NCBI GenBank assembly: GCA_002154655.1
Contig: NGUZ01000001.1
Coordinates: forward strand, 1-64,000
Direction of reading: 5' to 3'
Source of the DNA: Corynebacterium kefirresidentii
Lineage (GTDB): Bacteria; Actinomycetota; Actinomycetes; Mycobacteriales; Mycobacteriaceae
Length of the DNA: 64,000 nt
The notes beneath the pieces are model-generated. The model was given only the letters and a program-made list of their open reading frames with translations. It ran no database searches and was not told the DNA's origin. The translations under genes and the position numbers were made by a program. Below, piece by piece: positions 8,936 to 17,598 of the stretch (positions are counted from its first letter, which is position 1; every line of letters starts with the position of its first letter).

Positions 8936-9817
8936 GTGGACGAGTCTGTTAAACGCGAGTCGAGGCGGAAACTGATGATAATCGATGACGCAGGTCTTCG
9001 GCCTGTGTCTTTTAGACCTCCATTGAAGGACTACCTGGAGAACTTATGGAATAGACGACATTTTATTTGGGAAGAGGCGAAAGGAAAGTCGTCAACCAAT
9101 AATCGAGACATGATTCTTGGGCGTGCATGGAACGTCCTCAGTCCCTTGCTTAACTCTGCGATGTACGGAGTCATTTTCGGGCTTTTACTCAAGACCTCCC
9201 GGGGCATTGATAATTTCATTGGATATTTGATTATTGGTCTTGTCTTTTTCGGTTTCATGAGCCAAGGCCTTAACGGAGGCGCGGGATTGATTCAGTCGTC
9301 GAAGGGTCTAGTTTCCTCTTTCAAATTCCCCAGAGCGGCTCTTGCATTTTCTCTGACGACTAAAAATTTTTTACAGAATATCGTTCCGGCGTTAGTAGCT
9401 ATATTTTTTGGTCTTGTCTTCCAATATCCTGATGTCTTAAAGCCTAGCGCGTTTTTGGTCATCCCTATTTTTGTTTTGATGCACGTTTTCTCTTGTGGAC
9501 TTTCCTTGGTCGTGGCTCGTATAACTGCGTTTATTCCTGATCTGAAAGCTATTCTGACTTTCGTGTCGCGGGCCTGGTTCTATACTTCGGGTGTATTCTT
9601 TTCGGTTGATCGTTTTACATCTAACGCCACAGCGCAAGCTATTTTGGAGCTCAATCCAGCCTTTTATTTCTTACAGTCTGCACGAGGTGTGGTGCTCTAT
9701 TCCGAATTACCATCGCTAAAAGTTTGGGCATATATGTTCGCAAGTGCTTTTGGCATGTTAGCTATTGGGATTATTTTCTTTTGGCGGGCAGAAGCGAGGT
9801 ATTCCAATGTCCGCTGA
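8936..9817 (+). CDS. ABC-2 polysaccharide exporter permease (Wzm/TagG-like)
   Basis: Inner-membrane subunit of an ABC exporter for lipid-linked polysaccharide. The 293 residues hold about six membrane segments, among them SAMYGVIFGLLLK, FIGYLIIGLVFFGFMSQGL, FSLTTKNFLQNIVPALVAIF and a final WAYMFASAFGMLAIGIIFFW. The pattern RDMILGRAWNVLSPLLN before the first segment is typical of Wzm/TagG/RfbD proteins. The start is GTG at 8936. It overlaps the ATPase gene by 11 bases. Mycolata also keep a galactan exporter of this type; the setting here, among AT-rich glycosyltransferases, suggests a strain-variable surface polysaccharide instead. Confidence 0.85.
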   Translation: MDESVKRESRRKLMIIDDAGLRPVSFRPPLKDYLENLWNRRHFIWEEAKGKSSTNNRDMILGRAWNVLSPLLNSAMYGVIFGLLLKTSRGIDNFIGYLIIGLVFFGFMSQGLNGGAGLIQSSKGLVSSFKFPRAALAFSLTTKNFLQNIVPALVAIFFGLVFQYPDVLKPSAFLVIPIFVLMHVFSCGLSLVVARITAFIPDLKAILTFVSRAWFYTSGVFFSVDRFTSNATAQAILELNPAFYFLQSARGVVLYSELPSLKVWAYMFASAFGMLAIGIIFFWRAEARYSNVR

Positions 9818-10646
9818 ATATTCGGTAGTCGCAAGGAACTTGAATAAGATCTATCGGGTGCCAGTAAATGAAGGTAGGCGACTCGAGGGGCTACTTCCTT
9901 CAAAAAAGCGCTCAGTTCATGCGGTCAAGGGAGTCAGCTTTGCCACGGAGAAGGGGCAAGCAATAGGAATTCTTGGAAAAAATGGATCAGGAAAGTCAAC
10001 ATTGCTTCGAATGTTGGCGGGAATTGAGACTCCGACTTCTGGTGAAGTGCTAGTGGGCGGCACACCGTCGCTTCTGGGCGTATCGGCTGCTTTGCAGCCG
10101 AAACTGACAGGAATGGAAAATATTAAGCTTGGTTTGCTAGCCATGGGGATTTCGAAGGATGCTTTGCCCGCGTATGTTTCGGAAGTAAAGAAGATATCGA
10201 GCCTTGAAGAAGAAGCTTTGATTCGACCGATGAATACATATTCTTCTGGTATGTCGGCCCGCTTGACGTTCGCTATCGCTACATCTAGGAACCCGGAAAT
10301 TCTTATGGTTGACGAGGCTTTGGGAACCGGAGATGCTACCTTTGCCGACACAGCTAAAAAGCGCATGTCTGAACTGCTTGACAATGCCGGCACAGTCTTC
10401 ATGGTGTCCCATAGTGCGAAAACCTTGCGGAGAACCTGTAAGCAGGCAATCTGGCTCCATGACGGAAAGATCGTTATGGAGGGGCTACTCAGCGAGATTT
10501 CCCCAGAATACGCCAAATGGGGTGAGTGTATTACCCAGAAAAAGTTTGAAAGGGCGCAGCAGATTGTTGACTACAATAGAGCGCAATACGTGGAGCCGGC
10601 TGTAGTTTTTGAAAGCGAAGCCGCGAGGTTGCTCAACAGAAGATAG
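9807..10646 (+). CDS. ABC exporter ATPase (Wzt/TagH-like)
   Basis: Cytoplasmic ATPase partner of the permease just upstream. It has Walker A GKNGSGKS, the signature YSSGMSARL, Walker B ILMVDEALGTGD and an H-loop MVSHSAKTLR. I start it at ATG 9807 (MSAEYSVVARNLNKIYRV), preceded by GAGGT; the longer in-frame start at 9765 would lie well inside the permease gene. At 279 residues it has the nucleotide-binding domain plus a short tail and lacks the carbohydrate-binding domain of long Wzt proteins. Export without recognition of a terminal cap is therefore expected, as for TagGH and the mycobacterial galactan exporter. Confidence 0.88.
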   Translation: MSAEYSVVARNLNKIYRVPVNEGRRLEGLLPSKKRSVHAVKGVSFATEKGQAIGILGKNGSGKSTLLRMLAGIETPTSGEVLVGGTPSLLGVSAALQPKLTGMENIKLGLLAMGISKDALPAYVSEVKKISSLEEEALIRPMNTYSSGMSARLTFAIATSRNPEILMVDEALGTGDATFADTAKKRMSELLDNAGTVFMVSHSAKTLRRTCKQAIWLHDGKIVMEGLLSEISPEYAKWGECITQKKFERAQQIVDYNRAQYVEPAVVFESEAARLLNRR

Positions 10647-10701
10647 CGAATTTCTGAAACAAGTTCAGTCAATATCGTTTTATTGTCTCTAAAGTAGCAA
10701 A

Positions 10702-11565
10702 TCAGTCTCCATGGTTTTGGAATCCTGATCTTTGGTAGGCCTCTGTGACGGTGTATTTTAAGTCGGCTAAGTTTTGGACTACTTTGTGCAGAATTTGCTT
10801 TGGGTAGGGAACATGCCCATCTCCAATGGCATCAGTCCTGGTCCAGAGTTTCGGATCGGGGCTGAGTGCCTGACAGAAAGGGATAAATTGCCCCTCGTAG
10901 TAGTCTGTATCGCCCGCATTTTGAAGAATGCCTATATGATTCGTTAGAGCTTTAGGATAAAAATCGGCCGCGTTTTCTTGCACGTAAGTTGCTTTGAGCC
11001 TAGAGATTTGGGTTCGACCTGAGGCTCTATACGCGTGAACTAAGAATTCTCCCAAATTTGGTGTGGGGCGGGTCGCTAGATTCAATCTGGGATTGATGCA
11101 GAGAACTGCTGCATCGGAGAAAAATCGGCTAAAGTTCACAGCAGCATAGCCACCGCCCGAAGAACCAGCTAAAATTAGGCGTTTCGTGTTAAGACTCTCG
11201 ACCGCATGGTGAAGCAGAGATTTCGCATAGTTCGGAAATGAACCAAGGGGCTTTACTCCGATGTACCAACCTAAACGGAGCTTGTCGGTGTACGCTAGGG
11301 TCGGATCGGAAATCGAGATGAGGTTCGCGTTAGCCGCTTTTGCCAGCCCATCTCCCACAAGGACTGGAAATGTGCTGGATTTCGTGACAGAAGCGTGAAA
11401 GAAGATCAGAGTAGTGCTAGAACCGCGATTTCTTACCAAAATATCTAGAAGTAGATTTCCGGCTTGAATTGTGTGCAATCCACTGGATACAGAACTGTCC
11501 AAAAACTCTCGTTTGGAAGGGTACAGTTTTCCAATTCCCCAGCGATGAGTGTCTCTAACTCGCAT
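10702..11565 (-). CDS. Alpha/beta hydrolase in glycan cluster
   Basis: A 287-residue alpha/beta-hydrolase-like protein. The nucleophile elbow is GSSGGG (within ILAGSSGGGYAAVNF). A candidate acid is the D of NAGDTDYYEGQ and a candidate histidine is in GDGHVPYP near the C-terminus, so a full Ser-Asp-His triad is likely. It has no signal peptide, so it would act inside the cell, perhaps adding or removing an acyl group on a glycan precursor. It converges on the exporter ATPase gene. The start at 11565 has GGAG close upstream. Distant resemblance to Asp2-type accessory proteins is possible but I cannot test it. Confidence 0.65.
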   Translation of the reverse strand: MRVRDTHRWGIGKLYPSKREFLDSSVSSGLHTIQAGNLLLDILVRNRGSSTTLIFFHASVTKSSTFPVLVGDGLAKAANANLISISDPTLAYTDKLRLGWYIGVKPLGSFPNYAKSLLHHAVESLNTKRLILAGSSGGGYAAVNFSRFFSDAAVLCINPRLNLATRPTPNLGEFLVHAYRASGRTQISRLKATYVQENAADFYPKALTNHIGILQNAGDTDYYEGQFIPFCQALSPDPKLWTRTDAIGDGHVPYPKQILHKVVQNLADLKYTVTEAYQRSGFQNHGD

Positions 11566-11689
11566 TCGACTCCGATTCTTGGGTTGTGGGAAGCTCGCAG
11601 TGAGCGGTGTGATGAAACTTAGGATATTTCCCGGTCAATGGAGAGCTAATTCTTCGCGAGCATGGACGCAAGCAGGGTAAGGGAGGAAT

Positions 11690-11818
11690 ATGTCTAGTCG
11701 GACTTCCCTGGTCGTGAATGCTGAGACGGCCAAGAACGTTCAAGCTACATTTAGAAAGGCTCGTAGTCTAAATAAAAGCCTTGGTGTCAAACATCTCCGT
11801 ACGTATATACCGGAATGA
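11690..11818 (+). CDS. Possible 42-aa peptide with strong ribosome site
   Basis: In the 320-base gap between the alpha/beta hydrolase and the dehydrogenase, GGGAGG lies only 2-3 bases before an ATG that opens a 42-codon frame. The peptide (start MSSRTSLVVNAETAKNVQAT) is basic and has no membrane segment. It could be a small protein or the leftover start of a lost gene. Apart from this I see nothing in the gap. Confidence 0.25.
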   Translation: MSSRTSLVVNAETAKNVQATFRKARSLNKSLGVKHLRTYIPE

Positions 11819-11888
11819 TTTTCCCTACCATTGGTAGATTTGATCACTTAAGTAGGTTTCATCGGCTTTGAGGATTTTAGCTCCATTT

Positions 11889-13145
11889 TTAAGTCCAGAG
11901 TCCTTTGGTGTCGATGATGGTCTTTCCTTTTAGAAGCGACGGATTAATAGATTTGAACTCATCATGGTCTACCAAAAGGGTGATAACTTCCGCTGCTTCG
12001 ATCGCTTCTTTAGAGCTGGATAGCTTCACGTTTTCCTTGTTGGCCAAGCCAGTTGGGAGTTCTTGGATGTTAGGCTCCACAACTAGTACTTGCCTCTCAG
12101 GCAATTTTGCGGCAATCTCCGTGGCGATATCCAGCGACGGAGATTCTCGTAGATCGTCGATATTTGCCTTGAAGGCAAGTCCAAGAACTGCAATAACATT
12201 ATTGGCGGATTTTTGGGCAGCCTCCATCACTTTCCCGAGAACCCATTTAGGCTTCCCATCATTGACCTTCCTAGCGGTGTGGATAAGCTGTGATTCTTCT
12301 GGTGCGGCGGAAACGATAAACCAAGGATCTACTGCAATGCAGTGTCCGCCAACTCCGGGGCCCGGTTGAAGAATGTTAACTCGTGGGTGGTGGTTGGCGA
12401 GGTTAATTAACTCCCATACGTTAATCCCGAGGCGGTCCGAAATTACGGATAGTTCATTGGCAAATGCGATATTGACGTCTCTGAATGAATTCTCGGTGAG
12501 CTTAGCCATCTCAGCAGTTACGTCATCCGTGGCTAGCAGCTGACCTTTGCAGAAACTTGCATAGATTTCGGTCGCACGGCGTGTAGCTTCTTTAGATTGC
12601 CCACCAATAATCCGGTCATTCGATTTTAGCTCCTCTAAAGCTTGACCGGGAAGAATTCGTTCGGGGCAGTGTGCAAAGTAGAGAGTTTTCTCGCTAGCGG
12701 CGACACCCTCTTTGTCGGCCCGTAAGTCCGGGCGAAGCTCGAGAATTCTAGACGCCATTTTTTGGGTGGTTAGAGGAGGAGAAGTCGATTCCAGTACGAT
12801 CAATTCATTTCCCTCAAGTTGCGGTGCTATTGCTTCCGCAGCCGAGTAGATGAATTTCATATCAATGTCATGCCCCTCTGTGAAAGGGGTTGGTACTGCC
12901 ACGATATAGGCATCGGCATGTACTTGTTCCGTAGTGGCTTTGAAATTTCCCGTGGAGATCGCATTCCGCAATTCTTCTTCCAAGCCAGGTTCGATTATGG
13001 TGACCTCGCCACGGTTAATCTTTTCCACATTAGGGGCATTCACATCTACGCCGGTAACCTTTAGGCCTGCATTTGCCATGACCACTGCCGTTGGCAGGCC
13101 AATATATCCAAGGCCTACAAAGGCCACGTGTGGAGTTGAACTCAT
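11889..13145 (-). CDS. wecC: UDP-N-acetyl-D-mannosamine (or UDP-glucose) 6-dehydrogenase
   Basis: NAD-dependent four-electron oxidation of a UDP-hexose to the uronate, most probably UDP-ManNAc to UDP-ManNAcA, giving an acidic sugar for the surface polysaccharide. The N-terminal Rossmann motif is VAFVGLGYIGLPTA; the catalytic cysteine is in GGHCIAVDPW (WecC/WbpA type); the C-terminal half has VLGLAFKANIDDLRESPS. I use the ATG at 13145 because GAGGA lies 5 bases upstream; an in-frame ATG at 13169 adds 8 residues outside the family. No epimerase (wecB) is visible in the window, so the donor may come from elsewhere. It stands alone on the minus strand with its own promoter. Confidence 0.82.
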   Translation of the reverse strand: MSSTPHVAFVGLGYIGLPTAVVMANAGLKVTGVDVNAPNVEKINRGEVTIIEPGLEEELRNAISTGNFKATTEQVHADAYIVAVPTPFTEGHDIDMKFIYSAAEAIAPQLEGNELIVLESTSPPLTTQKMASRILELRPDLRADKEGVAASEKTLYFAHCPERILPGQALEELKSNDRIIGGQSKEATRRATEIYASFCKGQLLATDDVTAEMAKLTENSFRDVNIAFANELSVISDRLGINVWELINLANHHPRVNILQPGPGVGGHCIAVDPWFIVSAAPEESQLIHTARKVNDGKPKWVLGKVMEAAQKSANNVIAVLGLAFKANIDDLRESPSLDIATEIAAKLPERQVLVVEPNIQELPTGLANKENVKLSSSKEAIEAAEVITLLVDHDEFKSINPSLLKGKTIIDTKGLWT

Positions 13146-13190
13146 TTTGTCCTCGATTCGTCTATTCATCGTAGAATTCCGCTGAGAAAG

Positions 13191-13219
13191 ATTATACGTA
13201 AGATCATTCGCGCTCTATA
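13191..13219 (-). promoter_or_regulatory. Promoter of the UDP-sugar dehydrogenase gene
   Basis: On the minus strand a perfect TATAAT (13191-13196) lies about 45 bases before the start codon. The -35 region at 17-bp spacing (TATAGA) is weak, as is common in corynebacteria. Confidence 0.5.
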
Positions 13220-14024
13220 CTGGGGCTCTCTTATAGGAATAGTACTCCGGCTGATGAAATGTTTCTGATATTTGACAGTAAGCTGTTCGTTAAGCTCTCT
13301 GCATGACGGGGACAACCGGTGGAGATTGAGTGTGGAAAAAGTCCAAGGACGAGTACCCCGAACCAGTAGGATATTGCTTGGTTATTAGGGCGGACTGCCA
13401 GTGGGGAGCGTAAGAAAGCGGACAAGTACTTGATTTAAAGCGTTCAGTTCTCGATAAGTAAATGACTCCGTACTTAGCATTAAAAGCCAAGAAGAGACGC
13501 TAAATTAGACGTATAAACCCAGCTGTCTTCATAACTTCTGCTGAAGCTATGAAGGGTGGGCAAACCGGCTGGTAGTTCCATTAGTTTTCTCTAAGTATTG
13601 GCACGCGCCTGTGGGTTATCGAAAATGTAGAACCAAACTTTTTCAAATTCGCTACTTCTATAGAAAATAGTCGGGTTATGTCTCTTTTTGAGGTAATCAG
13701 GGTTGCTTGTGTTGATACGCCGAAAACACATGATGTGAAGGCAAGCCTGATATTGCGATGTTGAGATTAAAAACCTAATTGAAGCGAAAACTCCAATACA
13801 GAATTTCCGATAAAATCATTGAATTTAATTGTGTATTTCGTACAACCACGCTTGGCAAGTGCCAGGCCCCTTGCTTGTTTACTTTCCAAGGTCAGGACCG
13901 GTGTGGCAAGCGGCTGAGATTGCTCGCCCAATGGTAGTGGCTAAGGAAAGCCTTTAGGGGCTAAGGCATGCAGTTGGAGGCTGGCTGAATCGGCGTTGGA
14001 TGTAGGTGAGGGCTATTTTGCGTC

Positions 14025-14490
14025 GTGCTTCCTAAAGGCGTTATTACATCCATCGTCGTCAGGCGGGAGAGGGTTTGGTTGTGCCATCGCGTGGCGGTTT
14101 GTCACTGGTGGAGGTGTCGGCAGAGCAGGTGGCATCCCGTGGCGCACCTGACGTTGTATCTACCGATGTTGATCAGGTATGGAAGTTCGTGGGCACGGCG
14201 GAACGGCAGTAGCGGGGTGCTGCCGAGTTTGCTGGCTACCGGTTACTGTTACTCGGATCTTGCGATTTATAACATACTTGGCGTGGCTGAGTGTTGCAGT
14301 TTATCGGCGCCATCTCTTTTCTCATCTCCGGAAGCCGCCCAGTCCCACCACGGCTCGTGATGGCATGTTCCAGGACCAAGGCAGTCTGTTGGCTTTATTC
14401 ACGCTAGTGTCGAGTGCCGTCTTCGCCATCCGAAATACGGCCCACCTCTGCTAGTGCACCTGGACTTGCTGGTCAATGACGCGCGAATTT
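14025..14490 (+). pseudogene. Possible decayed galU fragment
   Basis: At about 14385-14470 the plus strand gives GFIHASVECRLRHPKYGPPL, which parallels the GalU C-terminal segment also seen in the clearer copy at 19.0-19.1 kb (GFIPSSVEFGLRHPKYGPAL). Some 350 bases upstream (14030-14130) short stretches such as LPKGVITSIVV resemble the GalU N-terminal VPKELLPVV, but weakly. There are several frame changes and stops between them, so if this is galU it is far decayed. The rest of the 13.2-14.6 kb gap shows nothing else I can name, and 13.25-13.95 kb is AT-rich and without credible frames. Confidence 0.4.
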
Positions 14491-14635
14491 GGGGCAGGCG
14501 CTCACATGGTTGAAAGCTTTAGGACCCTAAATTCAGTTAAATTTAATTACCTACGGGCTTGAGCAATAAAAGTGCGCGGTTCTTGAATTAAGATTGGCTG
14601 CAGTTAGTTTTCCTTTATATTGGGAGTTCTTAGTC

Positions 14636-15484
14636 ATGGCAAAGAAGCTGCAATTGTCCGCTCCTGACGAGCAAGCTTTGTATGAAAATGCCCTTAACAC
14701 GATCAATTTGGCATCGAAAATTCCATTTGTGAAGGTGGATCGCGCCGAATTCTTGAAGAAACAATTTGAGGGCTCTCCCTACTTGGAAGAGATTCTCGAA
14801 GATGGTCCGCAGGCGGTCTTTTCGCAAGCGACACTTCGAAAGCATGCCCAAAAGGTTGTAGCGTCCAATACAACCAAGACAGCTGCGGTATCTTTCGCAT
14901 CCGGTATCCCGACCAATGTCCTCGTAATGATTCCAGCTGGCGCTGCGGACGTCGTGCAATATTTCGGTTTTGCAATGCGCATGGCGCAACAGATCGCGTA
15001 TCTGTATGGGGAAGATGAGCTTTTCGAGTCAAACGGGACATCTGGCCTTTCAGATGAGGCAAAGATCCGTGTAATGGCTTATTTGGGTGGAATGTTCGGC
15101 GCGGCTGGCGCTGCTGCGCTGATCATCAACACCTCCCAAAAAGTCGGGACCCAGGTAGGGAAGAAGGTTGCTGGAAAGGCTTTGACCAAAACTGTCTGGT
15201 ACCCCCTGCTCAAGAAAACCGGCACGATGCTTGGTGCGAAGATCACCAAAAAGACCGTCGAGAAGACCATCACTAAGGCAGTTCCAGTACTTGGTGGAGC
15301 TGTCTCCGGTGGGATTGCCTGGGCCTCGTTCAAGCCGATGGGCAACCGCCTTATTGACGTGTTCGAACGTCAACTAAATGGTGAGTTTGATGATATTGAT
15401 GAATTATTGCCGGAGTTTGCTGACAAGCTTGAAAGTGAATCCGCCAATCCTCCCGTAATTGATGGTGAAGTAGTCAGCGAGTAG
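14636..15484 (+). CDS. EcsC-like protein
   Basis: A 282-residue protein. The central and C-terminal parts carry small-residue-rich segments (GIPTNVLVMIPAGAADVVQYFGF, GGMFGAAGAAALI, AVPVLGGAVSGGIAWASFKPMGNRLIDVF) characteristic of the EcsC family, whose molecular role is poorly defined. The last segment is the most typical. I choose ATG 14636 (MAKKLQLSAPDEQALYENAL), with GGGAG upstream, over the in-frame start 42 bases earlier. The tail is acidic. It is an intact, single gene in a region full of pseudogenes and IS remnants, which suggests it is still selected or recently acquired. Peripheral membrane association is likely. Confidence 0.65.
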   Translation: MAKKLQLSAPDEQALYENALNTINLASKIPFVKVDRAEFLKKQFEGSPYLEEILEDGPQAVFSQATLRKHAQKVVASNTTKTAAVSFASGIPTNVLVMIPAGAADVVQYFGFAMRMAQQIAYLYGEDELFESNGTSGLSDEAKIRVMAYLGGMFGAAGAAALIINTSQKVGTQVGKKVAGKALTKTVWYPLLKKTGTMLGAKITKKTVEKTITKAVPVLGGAVSGGIAWASFKPMGNRLIDVFERQLNGEFDDIDELLPEFADKLESESANPPVIDGEVVSE

Positions 15485-15569
15485 GAGACTGCAGAGAACT
15501 CTCCGATTTGAGCGTTTCGGCGTCCCGTTATCGGGCGAACTCTTCTTTACCTCATAAATACCGGCAGCA

Positions 15570-16110
15570 AGAACGCCATTCCGATGCTCCACGCTAGGTG
15601 CGGTGTGGTGGCAGAGATGAGGATGTCGGCGGGGCCTCTAGTGCCGTGATGCCGCCGATGAAGATAGAGGCAATGGGCAAGAGGGGAATGCTCATTGCGG
15701 CGGTAGCGGTAATGCGGACGGCTGGTTGGGTAAGGATGGCGGGGTGGGGGAGGGCGTCGGCAAGCTGGCGGCGGGCAACGTCGCGGAAGAAAAACTCCTT
15801 ATCTCGCCGTTGATAAAGAGCGTGGCTAGGGCAATGGGGACGCTTCCGTGGTGCATATTGTCCAGCAGGTCGCTCACTGACTTTGTCAGCAAGGGGATAA
15901 AGCGGGCGATGAGCGCGCCGAGGGTGAAAGGACAATGAGCGCTGTGCCAATGGCGGCGTTGCGGGTTAGCTCACGTGGTGCGTGGCCGGGAAAGCAATGG
16001 CGGTTGCCCCACAGCAGCTGGGAGCCCAGCCAAATGGTGTCGGTAAAGAATGGGTTAGGTAAAACTGTGCGGAGCCGGCCGTTGCATTCGCGGAACCCTA
16101 GAGCGCGGGG
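15570..16110 (-). pseudogene. Decayed CPBP-type membrane protease-like gene, copy 1
   Basis: On the minus strand the frames can be pieced together as an integral membrane protein: LTRNAAIGTALIVL, then LTKSVSDLLDNMHHGSVPIA, then FFFRDVARRQLADALPHPA and a hydrophobic end (MSIPLLPIASIFIGGITAL). At least two frameshifts separate these pieces. A related remnant at 35.0-35.5 kb keeps SEELFFRVVAQLQVSDAPHPA, whose E-E-x-x-x-R is the signature of CPBP (Abi/CAAX-like) proteases. The family assignment rests on that motif in the second copy and is tentative. No intact frame survives. Confidence 0.45.
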
Positions 16111-16156
16111 ATAATGATGCGCCACAGCATGCGCTTGTGGAAAGTGGAGGGGCGGG

Positions 16157-16655
16157 GTGCGGCATGCGGGGCCTTTCGCAACAATGGTACAGAGCCGGTG
16201 GGCGTCCTACCAGAATCGCAGAACCGACTTTCGCGCGCTAGGTGATATTTGCACGGCTTATTTACGGGGAGGCAGTCCGTGCCAGTTTGGATGCTTAAAG
16301 GCCAGTGAACTAGGCCAAGAATGTCTGCAGTCGGTTAAAGTCTGGCGTGGGGTCGTGCCGTTTCTGCAGTTCCCGCCGGCGGCACGGCGGGTGTGCTACA
16401 CCAAGGATTCGATCGGGTCGCTTACTGCTCAGCTGCGTGAAGTTGCTGGTGGCAGGGGCCAATTTCCGAACGATACTGTAGCGCTGAAGTGATGATTTGC
16501 AATATTGAAGAGAAGCGTGCTGTATAGCGAGCGAAGAAAGCGAAATGTGACATCGAATGCAATGGCTTTTTGAAGGAGCGAAAGCCATCGGATGGAAACA
16601 AGCCATCAACTAAATGGCCGTGGCTTATCTCGCCTGATTCGCAGATTACTTGTAC
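16157..16655 (+). pseudogene. IS256-family transposase remnant (C-terminal part)
   Basis: The segment VPFLQFPPAARRVCYTKDSI, continuing to GSLTAQLREVAGGRGQFPND, is the conserved C-terminal part of IS256/mutator transposases (usual form F-P-P-E-V-R-R-x-I-Y-T-T-N-A-I-E-S). After a stop near 16490 the homology goes on in other frames: ICNIEEKRAV, then GWKQAIN-stop-MAVAYL. The catalytic N-terminal part is missing and there are several stops, so it is dead. Sequence just after it (GGACGCTCTCATG near 16680) may be the element's terminal repeat. Confidence 0.75.
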
Positions 16656-16877
16656 ACAAACCCCAGCACACAAAGAATCGGACGCTCTCATGTGGGGGGA
16701 CCGCGTTTCCTTGAACTCGACAGATTACTTTCTGGGCATAGCGTCCAATCTTTCCTTAGCTGAGGTCGGAACTAAACCCAGGGCGCTTCAGTAGTTTTCG
16801 TCTCATCCCTCACCCCAGCAGAGGCTGGTAGCGTTTAAATTACATACCGCAACCGGCAGCCACGGGAGGCCTATTCT

Positions 16878-17303
16878 ATGGACGGCGATATAACTGATCT
16901 GCTCTTATACGCCGGTTTAGTGCTGGTCATGGTGCTCTTTTGGGCCTACTACATTTTAGAGGTGCGCAGGAATCCCAGATCGGAAGAGTGGTACGACGAA
17001 TTTGACTCTGAAGGCGCAGCAAGGGATGGCACTCTTTTCGTTTATCCTTACGGCTCGCTGTTTTTCGGTTTAGTAGGTATCGCAGGGTTGTTCGAAAATG
17101 TAAACCCTCCTGAGTTTGTCTCAGCGGCGCTGGCGTATGTGGGCATGGCAACTCTCGGCATCTGTCTCATTGGACTTACGGGCGCGATGGGGATTCCGCT
17201 TCCGTGGCCGTTTGTTCCGAAGTGGGTCGTCGACATTCGCAAAGCAAAGCGTGCTCGAAGGCGTGAGCGCAGGCAAGCCAGAAAAAGGGAAAGGGAAGAA
17301 TAG
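16878..17303 (+). CDS. Small membrane protein, copy A of a duplicated pair
   Basis: A 141-residue protein I do not recognise. It has three likely membrane segments (about residues 7-26, 58-76 and 84-106) and ends in a strongly basic cytoplasmic tail (KAKRARRRERRQARKRE). GGGAGG lies 11 bases before the ATG. A close paralogue follows at 17880, with the fragment of an IS3-type element between them. The duplication includes about 70 bases upstream of the gene, so the promoter was copied too. Possible roles are an immunity-like or membrane-stress protein, but nothing in the sequence fixes this. Confidence 0.6.
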   Translation: MDGDITDLLLYAGLVLVMVLFWAYYILEVRRNPRSEEWYDEFDSEGAARDGTLFVYPYGSLFFGLVGIAGLFENVNPPEFVSAALAYVGMATLGICLIGLTGAMGIPLPWPFVPKWVVDIRKAKRARRRERRQARKREREE

Positions 17304-17328
17304 GCCTAGCTATTTTCCAGCATCAAGC

Positions 17329-17598
17329 TGAAGTACCCCGGGTTTTGTTCCTAGGCATTTGCCTTGATTTCTATTCGTGGTGTCAAGGGGGTGAAGGATC
17401 TGAACCCTGTTTGGTAGACACCTCTGCTTCCTGCTGTGTTGGGTCGGGGAGAGGTAGTTTACCTCCATGCCTAGGGAGGCTTATTCGGATCAGGTCAAGC
17501 GCGACGCGGTCGCGATGTACGAAGACCATTCACATGTTTCGCTCAAGGTCGCAGTCAAGGAGTTGGGGACCGACCTCGGTAGCCGAGGGGTTGGTTAG
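17329..17598 (+). mobile_element. Remnant of an IS3-family insertion sequence (left end)
   Basis: The segment begins with CTGAAGTACCCCGGGTTTTG, closely matching, in reverse orientation, CTGAAGTGCCCCAGGTTTTG at about 32313-32332. A second shared block, CCTGTTTGGTAGACACC, lies at about 17412 and recurs near 32268. The start of a transposase OrfA follows. The element stops at 17598, where unrelated sequence begins; the right part is lost. It separates the two copies of the small membrane-protein gene. Confidence 0.65.
17467..17598 (+). pseudogene. IS3-family transposase OrfA, N-terminal fragment
   Basis: A 43-codon frame starting MPREAYSDQVKRDAVAMYED and continuing HSHVSLKVAVKELG matches the N-terminal helix-turn-helix region of IS3-family OrfA proteins (usual form R-x-Y-S-D-E-F-K-R-D-A-V). 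It is cut off after about 38 homologous residues. OrfB and the right end are absent. Confidence 0.8.

Noticed and set aside
1111..13253. Similar words AATAG-(AA)TACTCCGGC at about 1119 and 13237, both about 100 bases before glycan genes
   Set aside because: The match is only about 14 bases and the orientation relative to the genes differs, so chance is the simpler explanation.
13250..14000. AT-rich gap searched for genes, tRNAs and repeats
   Set aside because: Short frames occur on both strands but none has a ribosome site, a domain or a run longer than expected by chance.
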